From assembly GCA_041493205.1 (NCBI GenBank), contig JBGPYM010000068.1:1-13110 (forward strand): a stretch of DNA of 13,110 bases, read 5' to 3'. The position numbers were made by a program, and so were the translations under genes. Source of the DNA: JBGPYM01 sp041493205. Lineage in GTDB: Bacteria; Bacteroidota; Ignavibacteria; UBA10030; UBA6906. The notes beneath the pieces are model-generated. The model was not told the origin of the DNA. It did not search any database and saw only the letters and a program-made list of their open reading frames with translations. Positions 1 to 7,352 of the stretch are shown here, one piece after another; the first letter of the stretch is position 1; the number at the start of each line of letters is the position of its first letter.

Positions 1-907
1 GGTGGCCTTCTCCCCTGAGCATGTGCAGGGCATGGAGAAGCCAGGGGAGGAGCACATCAAGTGATTCGTTCACCGCGGCCCGCGAGCCGGGAAGGTTCAC
101 GATGATGGTCTTCCCTCTTACTCCGGCCACGCCGCGTGAGAGCATCGAGCGGGGATTCCTCTCCTGTCCGTGAGCGCGGAGAACCTCTTCCACCCCCGGC
201 AATTCCCTCTCAAGAACGCTCCGCGTCGCTTCCGGCGTCACATCCCTCGGCCCGAGGCCCGTGCCGCCGGTCGTCACGATGATGTCGGCAGGGTCGGCAC
301 CGGACCATTCCTTCAGTTGTGCAGTAATCTGACCGGCATCGTCCGGAATAATCTTCAATGCTGCGATCGTGACACCGAGTGCTTCCAACCGGTCCCTGAT
401 CGCTTGTCCGGAGGTGTCTTCTCTCTTCCCTTTCGATCCCGCGTCCGAAAGAACAAGAATGCACGCCCTGACCGGACGGCTTTCCTTCAGCTGATGGTCA
501 GACTTCCCGCCCCGTTTCTCCAGGAGCCGGATCGACGTAATCTCCATCGTCTGATCGATGATCTTGAGCATATCGTAGAGCGTCAACGCGGCGGCCGAGG
601 CGGCAGCAAGCGCCTCCATTTCGACCCCGGTCTTCCAGACCGCCTTCACGCTCGTGACCACCGTAATGCCCTCCTCACGGAGTGTGATGTCAACGCCCAC
701 GAAATCGAGCGGGACCTGGTGGCAGTACGGAATCAGGAGACTGGTATTCTTGGCCGCCTGGATCCCCGCAACACGCGCAACCGGGAGAGGATCCGCCTTC
801 GGCAACGTGCCGGAACGGATCGCTCCGATGGTCGCCGGTGCGCACCGGAGTTCCGCCTGTGCGGAGGCAGTGCGGAGAGTATGAGGCTTCTGGGAGACAT
901 CCCGCAT
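1..907 (-). CDS. moaCB: Bifunctional molybdenum cofactor protein, MoaC-MoaB/MogA fusion (3' end cut off)
   Basis: Translation from the ATG at 907 gives at least 302 residues and is open to the window edge. Residues 1-140 are MoaC, cyclic pyranopterin monophosphate synthase, which acts with MoaA in the first step of Moco synthesis. Visible MoaC motifs are the lysine in LPKADPLPVARVAGI, the IPYCHQVPL histidine, TGVEMEAL, YDMLKIID and LLEKRGGKS. Residues about 147-302 are a MoaB/MogA domain, the molybdopterin-binding/adenylating fold, with TTGGTGLGPRDVTPEA and NLPGS. The fusion order moaC then moaB is a known arrangement (MoaCB). A purine-rich AAGGGGTG lies just upstream of the start. The gene lies 52 nt after moeA, with a hairpin between them. 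The last visible residues look close to the normal MoaB C-terminus, so only a few codons are probably missing. Confidence 0.93.
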   Translation of the reverse strand, partial: MRDVSQKPHTLRTASAQAELRCAPATIGAIRSGTLPKADPLPVARVAGIQAAKNTSLLIPYCHQVPLDFVGVDITLREEGITVVTSVKAVWKTGVEMEALAAASAAALTLYDMLKIIDQTMEITSIRLLEKRGGKSDHQLKESRPVRACILVLSDAGSKGKREDTSGQAIRDRLEALGVTIAALKIIPDDAGQITAQLKEWSGADPADIIVTTGGTGLGPRDVTPEATRSVLERELPGVEEVLRAHGQERNPRSMLSRGVAGVRGKTIIVNLPGSRAAVNESLDVLLPWLLHALHMLRGEGH

Positions 908-920
908 ATTCACCCCTTAC

Positions 921-953
921 AAGAAAAAAGAAAACCACGGAGGCACAGTGGTG
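921..953 (-). terminator. Short hairpin terminator after moeA, truncated copy of a palindromic repeat
   Basis: On the minus strand ACCAC pairs with GTGGT (plus positions 948-952 with 934-938) around a 9-nt loop, followed by a T-rich run (TTTTCTTTTTTCTT, 933-920). It starts a few bases past the moeA stop, so it can act as an intrinsic terminator. The bases (CCACGGAGGCACAG...TGGTGAT) look like a shortened version of the larger repeat at 2263-2330. The stem is only about 5 bp, so termination may be partial, with some read-through into moaCB. Confidence 0.5.
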
Positions 954-959
954 ATTTTT

Positions 960-2237
960 CTATCGGATTGATGCAGAAGGAAGCAGTTCGACCGTGACCT
1001 CGCCCCCGGGAGGAACTTCCGACACCGTTTCAGGGAGGACAATCAGGCAGTTGGCCTTGAGGAGCGAGCTCAACACGCCCGAACTCTGACTCCCCGTGGT
1101 CCTGACGCGTAAGGCGCCTCCCTCCTGCCGCACGATCCCGCGGAGGTAGTGTCGTTTCCCGTCCGACTTTTTCAGGTGCCCGTCGCTGACTGCCTGGAGC
1201 CGCGTGAGGGAGAGCTCCCGGTGCCCGAGCATCTTGAGAAGCGCCGGACGGACGAATTGGAGAAAGGTCACGCCGGTCGAGACAGGGTTGCCCGGGAGTC
1301 CGAAGACGAGCGATCCTTCTTTCGCTCCGAAGACCATCGGCCTGCCGGGTCTGATGTTCACCTTCCAGAAAAGAATCTCGACCCCGATCTCAGCAAGGAC
1401 TTCTTTGACCACGTCGTACCGTCCGACCGACACCCCTCCCGTCACGATGACGACGTCATCTCTGAGCGCATCGCGCAGCAGTGTCCTGATGCGGCTCTTT
1501 TTATCTCCGCCAATACCCAGAAATCGCACCTTTGCACCGGATTCAGCGACGAGCGCCTGGAGTGCAAACGAGGTGCTGTTGTAGATCTGTCCGTCCCGCA
1601 GCCGCTTACCGGGTTCGACAATCTCATCCCCGGTGGCGATAAGAGCGACACGGGGACGGCGGCAGACGCGGATGCGGGCGTACCCGAGCGAAGCGAGTAC
1701 CCCCGCATGTGCGGGGCTCATCAGTTCCCCGGCGCGCATGACCGACTCTCCGGCGGCGATGTCTTCACCTGCGAGGCGGATGTTTTCCGCAAGGCGCGGT
1801 GTGGCGCTCACACTCACCTCGTTCTGCCCGTCGCCCGCAGTCTCTTCGTGGGGAATGACGGCATCCGCTCCTTCCGGCACCCGTGCGCCCGTCATGATAC
1901 GGATGGCCGATTTCTTTGGAAGCGGGCCGTTGAAGACAGTGCCGGCACGCGACTCACCCGCGACAACGAGCGTCACGGGGTTCGAGGATGTCGCACCGTC
2001 AACATCCGAACGGCGGACGGCAAATCCGTCCATGGAGCTGTTGGGAAACTGCGGCAGGTTACCGCGCGCGACGACGTCCTCCGCCACCGTCCTCCCGAAC
2101 GACCGGGCGAGCAGGACAGTTTCGGATTTCAAGAGCGGCGCAGCTTCGAGAATGATGCGGAGTGCCTCTTCTGCGTTGACCATGGAAGCGGGGAGCGATT
2201 CGGGTTGTTGTCCAAAACTACGAATCTTCCTCCCCAT
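960..2237 (-). CDS. moeA: Molybdopterin molybdenumtransferase MoeA
   Basis: The 425-residue product has close to the usual MoeA length. MoeA inserts molybdate into adenylylated molybdopterin to give Moco, in the cytoplasm. Visible motifs in order are NSSMDGFAV (66-74), MTGARVPEGADAV (115-127), ATGDEI (201-206), VTGGVSVGRYD (265-275), RPGRP (296-300) and GLPGNPVS (313-320). A C-terminal beta-barrel domain IV follows to residue 425. The start is chosen at ATG 2237, with AGGT about 9 nt upstream. A TTG two codons earlier (2243) and ATG 2183 (MVNAEEAL, the point where many MoeA proteins begin) are alternatives. The ATG at 2183 has no good ribosome site. It forms a Moco block with downstream moaCB and is separated from the upstream nucleotidase gene by a strong hairpin. 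Confidence 0.95.
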   Translation of the reverse strand: MGRKIRSFGQQPESLPASMVNAEEALRIILEAAPLLKSETVLLARSFGRTVAEDVVARGNLPQFPNSSMDGFAVRRSDVDGATSSNPVTLVVAGESRAGTVFNGPLPKKSAIRIMTGARVPEGADAVIPHEETAGDGQNEVSVSATPRLAENIRLAGEDIAAGESVMRAGELMSPAHAGVLASLGYARIRVCRRPRVALIATGDEIVEPGKRLRDGQIYNSTSFALQALVAESGAKVRFLGIGGDKKSRIRTLLRDALRDDVVIVTGGVSVGRYDVVKEVLAEIGVEILFWKVNIRPGRPMVFGAKEGSLVFGLPGNPVSTGVTFLQFVRPALLKMLGHRELSLTRLQAVSDGHLKKSDGKRHYLRGIVRQEGGALRVRTTGSQSSGVLSSLLKANCLIVLPETVSEVPPGGEVTVELLPSASIR

Positions 2238-2256
2238 CGGCAAGCGACCTGATTAC

Positions 2257-2340
2257 AAAAAACACCACGGAGACACAGAGGCACAGAGAAAGAATCGAAT
2301 GAAAATGGCTCTCTCTGTGCCTCTGTGGTGATCTTTTTTT
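2257..2340. terminator. Bidirectional hairpin terminator built from a dispersed palindromic repeat
   Basis: CAGAGGCACAGAG (2276-2288) pairs perfectly with CTCTGTGCCTCTG (2313-2325), a 13-bp stem with a 24-nt loop. An outer 5-bp CACCA/TGGTG stem (2263-2267 with 2326-2330) is reached across a bulge. On the minus strand it is followed by six T (2262-2257), and on the plus strand by ATC and seven T (2331-2340). It lies between the stop of the 5'-nucleotidase gene and the start of moeA, so it should end the nucleotidase transcript. The CCACGGAGACACAGAGGCAC text is of the kind that recurs between genes in many environmental bacterial genomes. A decayed copy follows moeA at 931-953. Confidence 0.75.
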
Positions 2341-2350
2341 CAGGCAGAAC

Positions 2351-4309
2351 TTACTTGACCAACATCAGCTTCTTGATTGACGAGAAGTTCCCGGTGCCGT
2401 TTTCACCGTGTGCCGTCATGCGGCAGAAGTACACGCCGCTGGCAAGCCCGGCAGCGTTCCATTTCACTTCATAGATCCCCGCAGGCTGCATCCCTTCGGC
2501 AAGCGTCGAGACTTCCTGTCCGATGCTGTTGAACACTTTCACGGAAACCTGAGCGAGGCCGGGCAGCGCATACCGGATCGTGGTGGACGGATTGAACGGA
2601 TTCGGGTAGTTATCCTCAAGCGCAAACTGTTTCACGGAAGGAGCGGACGGTGCTGCAGATCCGCCGGCCACGACTTCACCCTCCTCCGTCGCATCTTCCC
2701 CCGGCAGGCACTGTGCGGATGCGTCGCGAATCCGGCCTTCGGGCCGGTAGCAGACGAGGGTGAGTTTTTTGATAAATTCCCTTACCACGGGATACTCAAA
2801 ATCCTTCCCTACCTTCAGGTTCGATACCGGTACCCCGTACATGCCGAGAATTATCGGGATCGCTTCGTTGGTCGTCAGGGTATACAGAGCCCCGGGATTG
2901 AAGGGTCTTCCCCCGATACGGACTGATTCGAGGACCACCCGTTCGCCCGGGTTCCTGGTCGCGTCGTACTTGAACGTCATGCCGGACACCATCGGGAAGA
3001 AGTCGTCGCTGACGCCAAGCTGCGCGAGCGTGATTTCAAGGGCCTGGATCAGCGCCGCTCCCTGGATCTTCATCGTCGCAAGCCTGAACCCGTAGCCGCT
3101 CCCATTGGGATCGTAGCCGTAACTCATCGCGCGGAAGACGTCTGCGCCGACGATCGGACCCGCATAGATTTTTTCAGAGACAAATCCTGCCACCGTCACG
3201 GCCAGCTGCGTGCCGGTTTTCCTTCTGAAGGCATCGGTCACGAGATTGCCGAGCGGTGAGTCGCGAAGAGAGCTGAAGGGCTTGTATGTCTTGTCAAGGT
3301 CCGTCAACGCCCACGCATCCACCCGGTCATAGACACGGCCGTATTGAGCGACGACATCTTTTTTCAGCTCATTGACCGCCGCCTGAATGGGAGGAGCTTC
3401 TGGCACGTGCTTGTCCACCGGGATCGTTCTCCAGTCGAGAAACGAGACCTTCTGCGTGCCGGCATCCCAGGCAAAGCGGAGCTTGCCGATGTGTTCGTAG
3501 AATTCCCCGGCCTGCACGATCAGCGTTTTCTTCCCGTCAGGATTCACCACAGCCTCGGGCTTGGTCAGAAGATAATGGTCGTGTCCCCCCACAATGAAAT
3601 CGATCCCTGCGACGCCGGCCGCGAGTTCACGGTCGTACCTGATCCCGAGATGCGAAAGGCAGACAATCACCTGGGCACCCTGCGCCTTCAGATCCGCGAT
3701 CGCCTGTGCCGCCCTGCCGGTAATATTGGGGTCAATCACCACCGGGGAGGGAAGCGCCTGAAGGTCGTCGAACACAGTCATCCCGAATATACCGACCTTC
3801 ACACCCTGCAGGACCTTCACGATCGAAGGCTGGATCCAGAGGCTCAGATCCACAGTCTGATAGCCAGCGAGGTCCAGGTTTGCCGAGAGGAGCGGAAACG
3901 GCTTGGTCGCCGGATCAGGGAACGCGGTGGACAGTGTCATGGCGAGACCGTCCGGAGTGATCTCGAACTCGTGATTGCCGACAGCCATCGCATCGAAACC
4001 CAGAGCTGCCATCAGAGAGAGCTCCGGGACGCCGAGCTTCTGGTTGTAGAAGAAATCGCCGTGGAAGATGTCGCCGGCGTGGAGCAACAGGACGTTGGGT
4101 TCCGTCGCCCTCTGCTCGAATATGACGCTCGCCGCGCGGGCGATGCCGCCGAGCTGACCCTCGAGGTGAAGGTTTTTCGGCCCGAAACCGTCAAGATGCG
4201 CGTGCGTATCGTTAACGTGCAGAATGGTGATCGTCTGGGCAAGCGTTCCGATGGCTGTGAACAGGAATGCTGCCAGCAGACAGAGCAATGTACGTGGAGA
4301 AGTGTTCAT
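2351..4309 (-). CDS. Secreted 5'-nucleotidase / metallophosphatase with T9SS type A sorting domain
   Basis: This 652-residue protein belongs to the UshA/5'-nucleotidase family, which hydrolyses extracellular nucleotides and related phosphomonoesters or cyclic phosphodiesters. Residues 1-24 form a signal peptide (hydrophobic LLCLLAAFLFTAIG, then LAQ). The N-terminal metallophosphatase domain shows the metal ligands in NDTHAH (33-38), HAGD (77-80), GNHE (111-114), LSH (218-220) and GGHDH (241-245). The C-terminal substrate domain spans about 330-515, with LRDSPLGNLVTDA and FFPMVSGMTF. An Ala/Glu/Ser-rich linker (538-560) leads to NYPNPFNPSTTIRY and an immunoglobulin-like T9SS signal ending KLMLVK, so the enzyme should be exported to the cell surface or medium. 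The start at 4309 has AGGAGG 6 nt upstream. The in-frame ATG at 4372 would add an implausible histidine-rich leader before the signal peptide. The promoter region carries the direct repeat at 4404-4420. Confidence 0.93.
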   Translation of the reverse strand: MNTSPRTLLCLLAAFLFTAIGTLAQTITILHVNDTHAHLDGFGPKNLHLEGQLGGIARAASVIFEQRATEPNVLLLHAGDIFHGDFFYNQKLGVPELSLMAALGFDAMAVGNHEFEITPDGLAMTLSTAFPDPATKPFPLLSANLDLAGYQTVDLSLWIQPSIVKVLQGVKVGIFGMTVFDDLQALPSPVVIDPNITGRAAQAIADLKAQGAQVIVCLSHLGIRYDRELAAGVAGIDFIVGGHDHYLLTKPEAVVNPDGKKTLIVQAGEFYEHIGKLRFAWDAGTQKVSFLDWRTIPVDKHVPEAPPIQAAVNELKKDVVAQYGRVYDRVDAWALTDLDKTYKPFSSLRDSPLGNLVTDAFRRKTGTQLAVTVAGFVSEKIYAGPIVGADVFRAMSYGYDPNGSGYGFRLATMKIQGAALIQALEITLAQLGVSDDFFPMVSGMTFKYDATRNPGERVVLESVRIGGRPFNPGALYTLTTNEAIPIILGMYGVPVSNLKVGKDFEYPVVREFIKKLTLVCYRPEGRIRDASAQCLPGEDATEEGEVVAGGSAAPSAPSVKQFALEDNYPNPFNPSTTIRYALPGLAQVSVKVFNSIGQEVSTLAEGMQPAGIYEVKWNAAGLASGVYFCRMTAHGENGTGNFSSIKKLMLVK

Positions 4310-4403
4310 GAGGTGCCTCCTCGCATGAAATGGTGACGCAGGTGGATTAGGTGTGTGGTGGTGGTGAAACATGACGCAATCTATCCGGAGCGCCGCTCCT
4401 CTT

Positions 4404-4420
4404 TGTCATGAAATTGTCAC
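4404..4420 (-). promoter_or_regulatory. Pho-box-like tandem direct repeat upstream of the 5'-nucleotidase gene
   Basis: The minus strand reads GTGACAATTTCATGACA: two TGACA units exactly 11 bp apart, the spacing at which OmpR/PhoB-family dimers bind tandem half-sites. On the plus strand, positions 4403-4420 match the E. coli Pho box (CTGTCATAWAWCTGTCAY) at 15 of 18 positions by my count. The site overlaps the stop codon of the ABC ATPase gene and ends 94 bp before the nucleotidase ATG. A near-identical site precedes the lipid operon (12667-12683). The Pho-box sense is reversed relative to the gene, so the regulator's identity is an inference. Confidence 0.45.
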
Positions 4421-5136
4421 GTCCCGGTCAATTGTTCGCGGGTCTCCTCCCGCACGATCCTCCCGTCGCTGAGCGTCAGCACCCTGTCGGCAAAATCTGT
4501 CAGTCGGAGGTCGTGGGTGGCCGCGAGCACCGCGGCACCGTGGGTACGCGCGTACCGGTGCAGCGCCCGCGTGACCTCGAGTCCGTTTTCCGTGTCGAGG
4601 CTTGCCGTCGGTTCGTCGGCAAGCAGGAGTGCCGGGCGGGCAGCCACGGCCCGCGCAAGGGCAACGCGCTGCTTCTCCCCCTGGCTGAGCTGCGCAGGAA
4701 ACTGGGCCGCACAATGAAGGACGCCGGACTCTTCGAGAGCTTCCCGTGCCCTCCGGGTTGCGTCCATGCGGGCGAGGCCCCCAAAACGGAGCACCAGTGA
4801 GACATTTTCCAGGGCGGTCAGCGCATCGACCAGATTGAACGCCTGGAAGACGAATCCGATCTGCCGGGCACGCACATTCTGGAGCGCCGCCGCCGCCATT
4901 CCTTCGAGTCTCTCTCCGCCGATCATGACACTCCCCGCCGTCGGGGCGACGAGCCCCGCGGCAAGCGTCAACAGCGTCGTCTTCCCGCTCCCGCTCGGGC
5001 CAACGAGGAGAACAAGCTCACCCGGGGAGAGTGCCAGGTCGACCGGCGTCAGCCCGGTGGTACCCCGACCAGCAGCCTGATAGATCTTTGACGCACCGCG
5101 GAGTTCCAGGGCGGGCGTCGACTGTTCGATTCTCAT
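4417..5136 (-). CDS. ABC transporter ATP-binding protein, LolD/MacB type
   Basis: The 239-residue ATPase has a complete nucleotide-binding domain: Walker A GPSGSGKT (46-53), Q-loop FVFQAFN (95-101), signature LSQGEKQR (150-157), Walker B LLLADEPTASLD (170-181) and switch histidine ATHD (206-209). This subfamily energises FtsX-fold permeases that move lipids, lipoproteins or peptides out of the inner membrane. The ATG at 5136 overlaps the permease stop codon as ATGA, with GGAGG 7 nt upstream, so the two are translationally coupled and surely work together. A longer reading from 5277 is out of frame with the permease and is not used. The signature has Gln where Gly is commoner (LSQGE for LSGGE). 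It is the last gene of the lipid operon. The substrate is unknown. Confidence 0.92.
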   Translation of the reverse strand: MRIEQSTPALELRGASKIYQAAGRGTTGLTPVDLALSPGELVLLVGPSGSGKTTLLTLAAGLVAPTAGSVMIGGERLEGMAAAALQNVRARQIGFVFQAFNLVDALTALENVSLVLRFGGLARMDATRRAREALEESGVLHCAAQFPAQLSQGEKQRVALARAVAARPALLLADEPTASLDTENGLEVTRALHRYARTHGAAVLAATHDLRLTDFADRVLTLSDGRIVREETREQLTGT

Positions 5137-6233
5137 GAAAAAGCCTCCAGCGGATAGATGCCCCTGAGCCGGCGTATGGCAATCCACGCGCTCAGGAATG
5201 TTATTGCAAGGACAACGGCGGCAACTGCCGCGCTCTGGGCCGTCGATGCCTGCGTGCTCACTTCGGGCGTGAGCCATTCGATGAGAGTTGCAAACGGGGG
5301 AAAGACCAGCGACGCGATGACGGTGCCCGATACCGAAAGGATCAGGGCCTGGGAGAAAATGACTCCGCGCAGGAACCTGTCGGGCGACCCGAGCGCCCGC
5401 ATGACGGCAAAGTCCCTCCGCGATTCGAGGATGATGACCGTCAGCAGGAGCGTGAGGATCGATGTGAGGACCACTGCACCGATGGCAGCGATGGCATAGA
5501 GTATTGGCAGAAAGCCCGACTCCATTTCATGGATGTTGTTATTGAGGAACGTCGGGCCATCGTAGACCTCGACGCCCGGCAGGTCCGCGCGGATTGCGGC
5601 GGCAACCGAGGCAATGGCATGGTCGCGGCGGACCGAGATCAAATAGCCGGTGACGACGTTGGGGTATCCGAGGAGCGCCTGTGCGCGTCGCAGCGTCGTG
5701 AATCCGTACTGGACGACAAATGCGTTGGTCCCGGTACTGATCCAGGTCACCCGGAGCGAATCATCCCGGATGCTGATCATGTCGCCGATCGTGATCCGGA
5801 ACCTCGCGGCAAACGACCGGTCCAGAACGATTTCATCATCACTCTGCACGGTGCGGCCGGCAATGAGTGAGGGCGGGCCGCCCAGACCGCACGCGGGGTC
5901 GTAGCCGGCGAGAAAAATCGTGGCGTTCCCCTCCGGCCGCCTGACGACGGTAAGAAAGAGGAGAACCGGCGCGACCCCTTCCACCCCCTCCACCTGGCGC
6001 AACACGATGCCGTGCGGGGTCGTCAAAATCGAAGATCCGCGGAGGATGTTCGTCGCATGCCGCTGCAGCACCCAGAGATCCGCCTGGTTGTAACGGATAT
6101 ATTCCACCGATCCGGCGGCGACTGCGCCATAGACGGAAAGCAGAAAGAGCATCAGGATGACGCAGAGCGCAATGCCTGCCACGGTCAGCACAAACCGGAT
6201 GGGCTGTCTCGTGAGTATTCTGAGCGGATACAT
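5133..6233 (-). CDS. FtsX/MacB-type ABC transporter permease
   Basis: The 366-residue membrane protein has the FtsX-fold plan: one N-terminal membrane segment (about 14-38), a large periplasmic domain (about 41-240, MacB_PCD-like), then three C-terminal segments (about 241-268, 291-315, 334-354). The cytoplasmic coupling region after the second segment reads ESRRDFAVMRALG, typical of the family. This matches DevC/MacB/LolC-type exporters. AGGAGG lies 4 nt before the ATG, the gene begins 10 nt after the aldolase-like gene, and it overlaps the ATPase gene by 4 nt. No membrane-fusion protein or outer-membrane channel is encoded here, so partners may lie elsewhere, or the pair may extract a lipid into the periplasm. 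Export of the product of the upstream lipid enzymes is a reasonable inference, comparable to DevBCA export of heterocyst glycolipids. Confidence 0.9.
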   Translation of the reverse strand: MYPLRILTRQPIRFVLTVAGIALCVILMLFLLSVYGAVAAGSVEYIRYNQADLWVLQRHATNILRGSSILTTPHGIVLRQVEGVEGVAPVLLFLTVVRRPEGNATIFLAGYDPACGLGGPPSLIAGRTVQSDDEIVLDRSFAARFRITIGDMISIRDDSLRVTWISTGTNAFVVQYGFTTLRRAQALLGYPNVVTGYLISVRRDHAIASVAAAIRADLPGVEVYDGPTFLNNNIHEMESGFLPILYAIAAIGAVVLTSILTLLLTVIILESRRDFAVMRALGSPDRFLRGVIFSQALILSVSGTVIASLVFPPFATLIEWLTPEVSTQASTAQSAAVAAVVLAITFLSAWIAIRRLRGIYPLEAFS

Positions 6234-6243
6234 GCATCCTCCT

Positions 6244-7335
6244 TTACGCGAACATCGCGACTTCTCTCAGAAGCCTGCCGCGGATCCTGCCGAATATTTC
6301 TTGCAGGTCATGGCCGGTAATGGTCAGCCCGTGGTTTTTGAGTCCGACGGCGGCACGGCACGGGTCGGGCGTCCGCGCGAGAAGCGCAGCGACCTCGCCG
6401 GCAAGCTCCGCCGTGCCGCACGGGTAGTTCTGTCGCGTGCAGAGAACCCCGTCCATCCAGGCATGGGCGTGAATAATGGCCCCGACGCCCGGGAACGTTT
6501 CATAGATGAGGGCATGCTCCACGGCATCCACAGAAACGCGGGCCGACGGATCTGCGCCGGGAGGCTGGCTGATGTGTGCCACCCCTGCAGTGTGGTCGAA
6601 CTCTTTCACCAGGAGGACATCTTTCCCGACGATACGGATCGACGACTTGTCGACCCCCCGGCCGGTCATCCAGAAGGCCCGCGGCCCGAGTTCCGGGACC
6701 GGTTCCCTGGCACTGAGGTTGCCGTAGCTCGCGCCCGTGATGCCGTAGATTTTGTAGAGCTCGCGGAGCGCATCTTCCGCAAGCACCTCCCTGAGAGGAA
6801 ACGGTGTTGGCAGTACGCCCAGCGCCTCAAGTTCCTTCCCATAGGTCGCGATCTGAGTCACGACGGGAGATCCGTGCCAGAGACGTTCGGGCAGGTCTTC
6901 GTCAAAGACGTTGTCGGTTGCAAAGTGCGCCGAGGCAATCGGCAGGAGGCGTTCGTACACCGCTTCCGGATCAAACGGAAAATGATAGAATCCCGCTTCC
7001 GGCGTCGTGAAGTATATTTCCGGGGTGCCGGAATCCCGCGAGGGGACGACACAGAGAAGGAGGTTCGAAAGGCTTCTCACGAGCGCCGTATAGCAGCGCG
7101 ACTTGAGCCCGTCGTCCGCGTTGCTGTCCTGAATGAGCGTGAAAACGAAGACCGACTGCGACTTCCGGCGGAATGCGCGCGGCGAGGCCCCGTCGGTCAG
7201 GTTGAGCGCGAAATTGACGCCGTTGCTCCCGGCGGGGAGCGGCAGGTGCCCGTGCGCAAGAAACGCTCCAACGAGCTTGTCCGCCACGTTGTCGCGCGGC
7301 GTCACGGTACCGTTTGTCATAACGAGAAAGGTCAT
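6244..7335 (-). CDS. Class II aldolase/epimerase-like protein with an unrecognised N-terminal domain
   Basis: The 363-residue protein has two parts. Residues about 175-363 are a class II aldolase/adducin (AraD/FucA) domain: ASYGNLSAR (202-210), FWMTGRGVDKS (221-231), IIHAHAW with likely zinc ligands H289 and H291, and LKNHGLTITG with the third ligand H335. Nineteen residues before H289, where FucA aldolase has its catalytic Glu, there is D270. As I recall, the epimerase AraD also has Asp there, so epimerase-like or non-aldol chemistry is possible. Residues 1-170 match nothing I recognise and lack a signal peptide or membrane segments. AGGAGG lies 5 nt before the ATG. The gene follows the decarboxylase by 17 nt and precedes the permease by 10 nt. 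Its role in the pathway is unknown; the substrate may be a phosphorylated or hydroxylated headgroup precursor. Confidence 0.82.
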   Translation of the reverse strand: MTFLVMTNGTVTPRDNVADKLVGAFLAHGHLPLPAGSNGVNFALNLTDGASPRAFRRKSQSVFVFTLIQDSNADDGLKSRCYTALVRSLSNLLLCVVPSRDSGTPEIYFTTPEAGFYHFPFDPEAVYERLLPIASAHFATDNVFDEDLPERLWHGSPVVTQIATYGKELEALGVLPTPFPLREVLAEDALRELYKIYGITGASYGNLSAREPVPELGPRAFWMTGRGVDKSSIRIVGKDVLLVKEFDHTAGVAHISQPPGADPSARVSVDAVEHALIYETFPGVGAIIHAHAWMDGVLCTRQNYPCGTAELAGEVAALLARTPDPCRAAVGLKNHGLTITGHDLQEIFGRIRGRLLREVAMFA

Positions 7336-7352
7336 GGCATCCTCCTGTACGT

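Noticed and set aside
4310..4372. Histidine-rich N-terminus (MFHHHH) on the nucleotidase
   Set aside because: The ATG at 4372 has no ribosome site and would place 21 polar residues before a normal signal peptide. ATG 4309 has AGGAGG at ideal spacing.
4387..4399. GGAGC-GCC-GCTCC palindrome as a terminator of the ABC genes
   Set aside because: The stem is only 5 bp and no T-run follows on either strand. It may be chance in GC-rich DNA.
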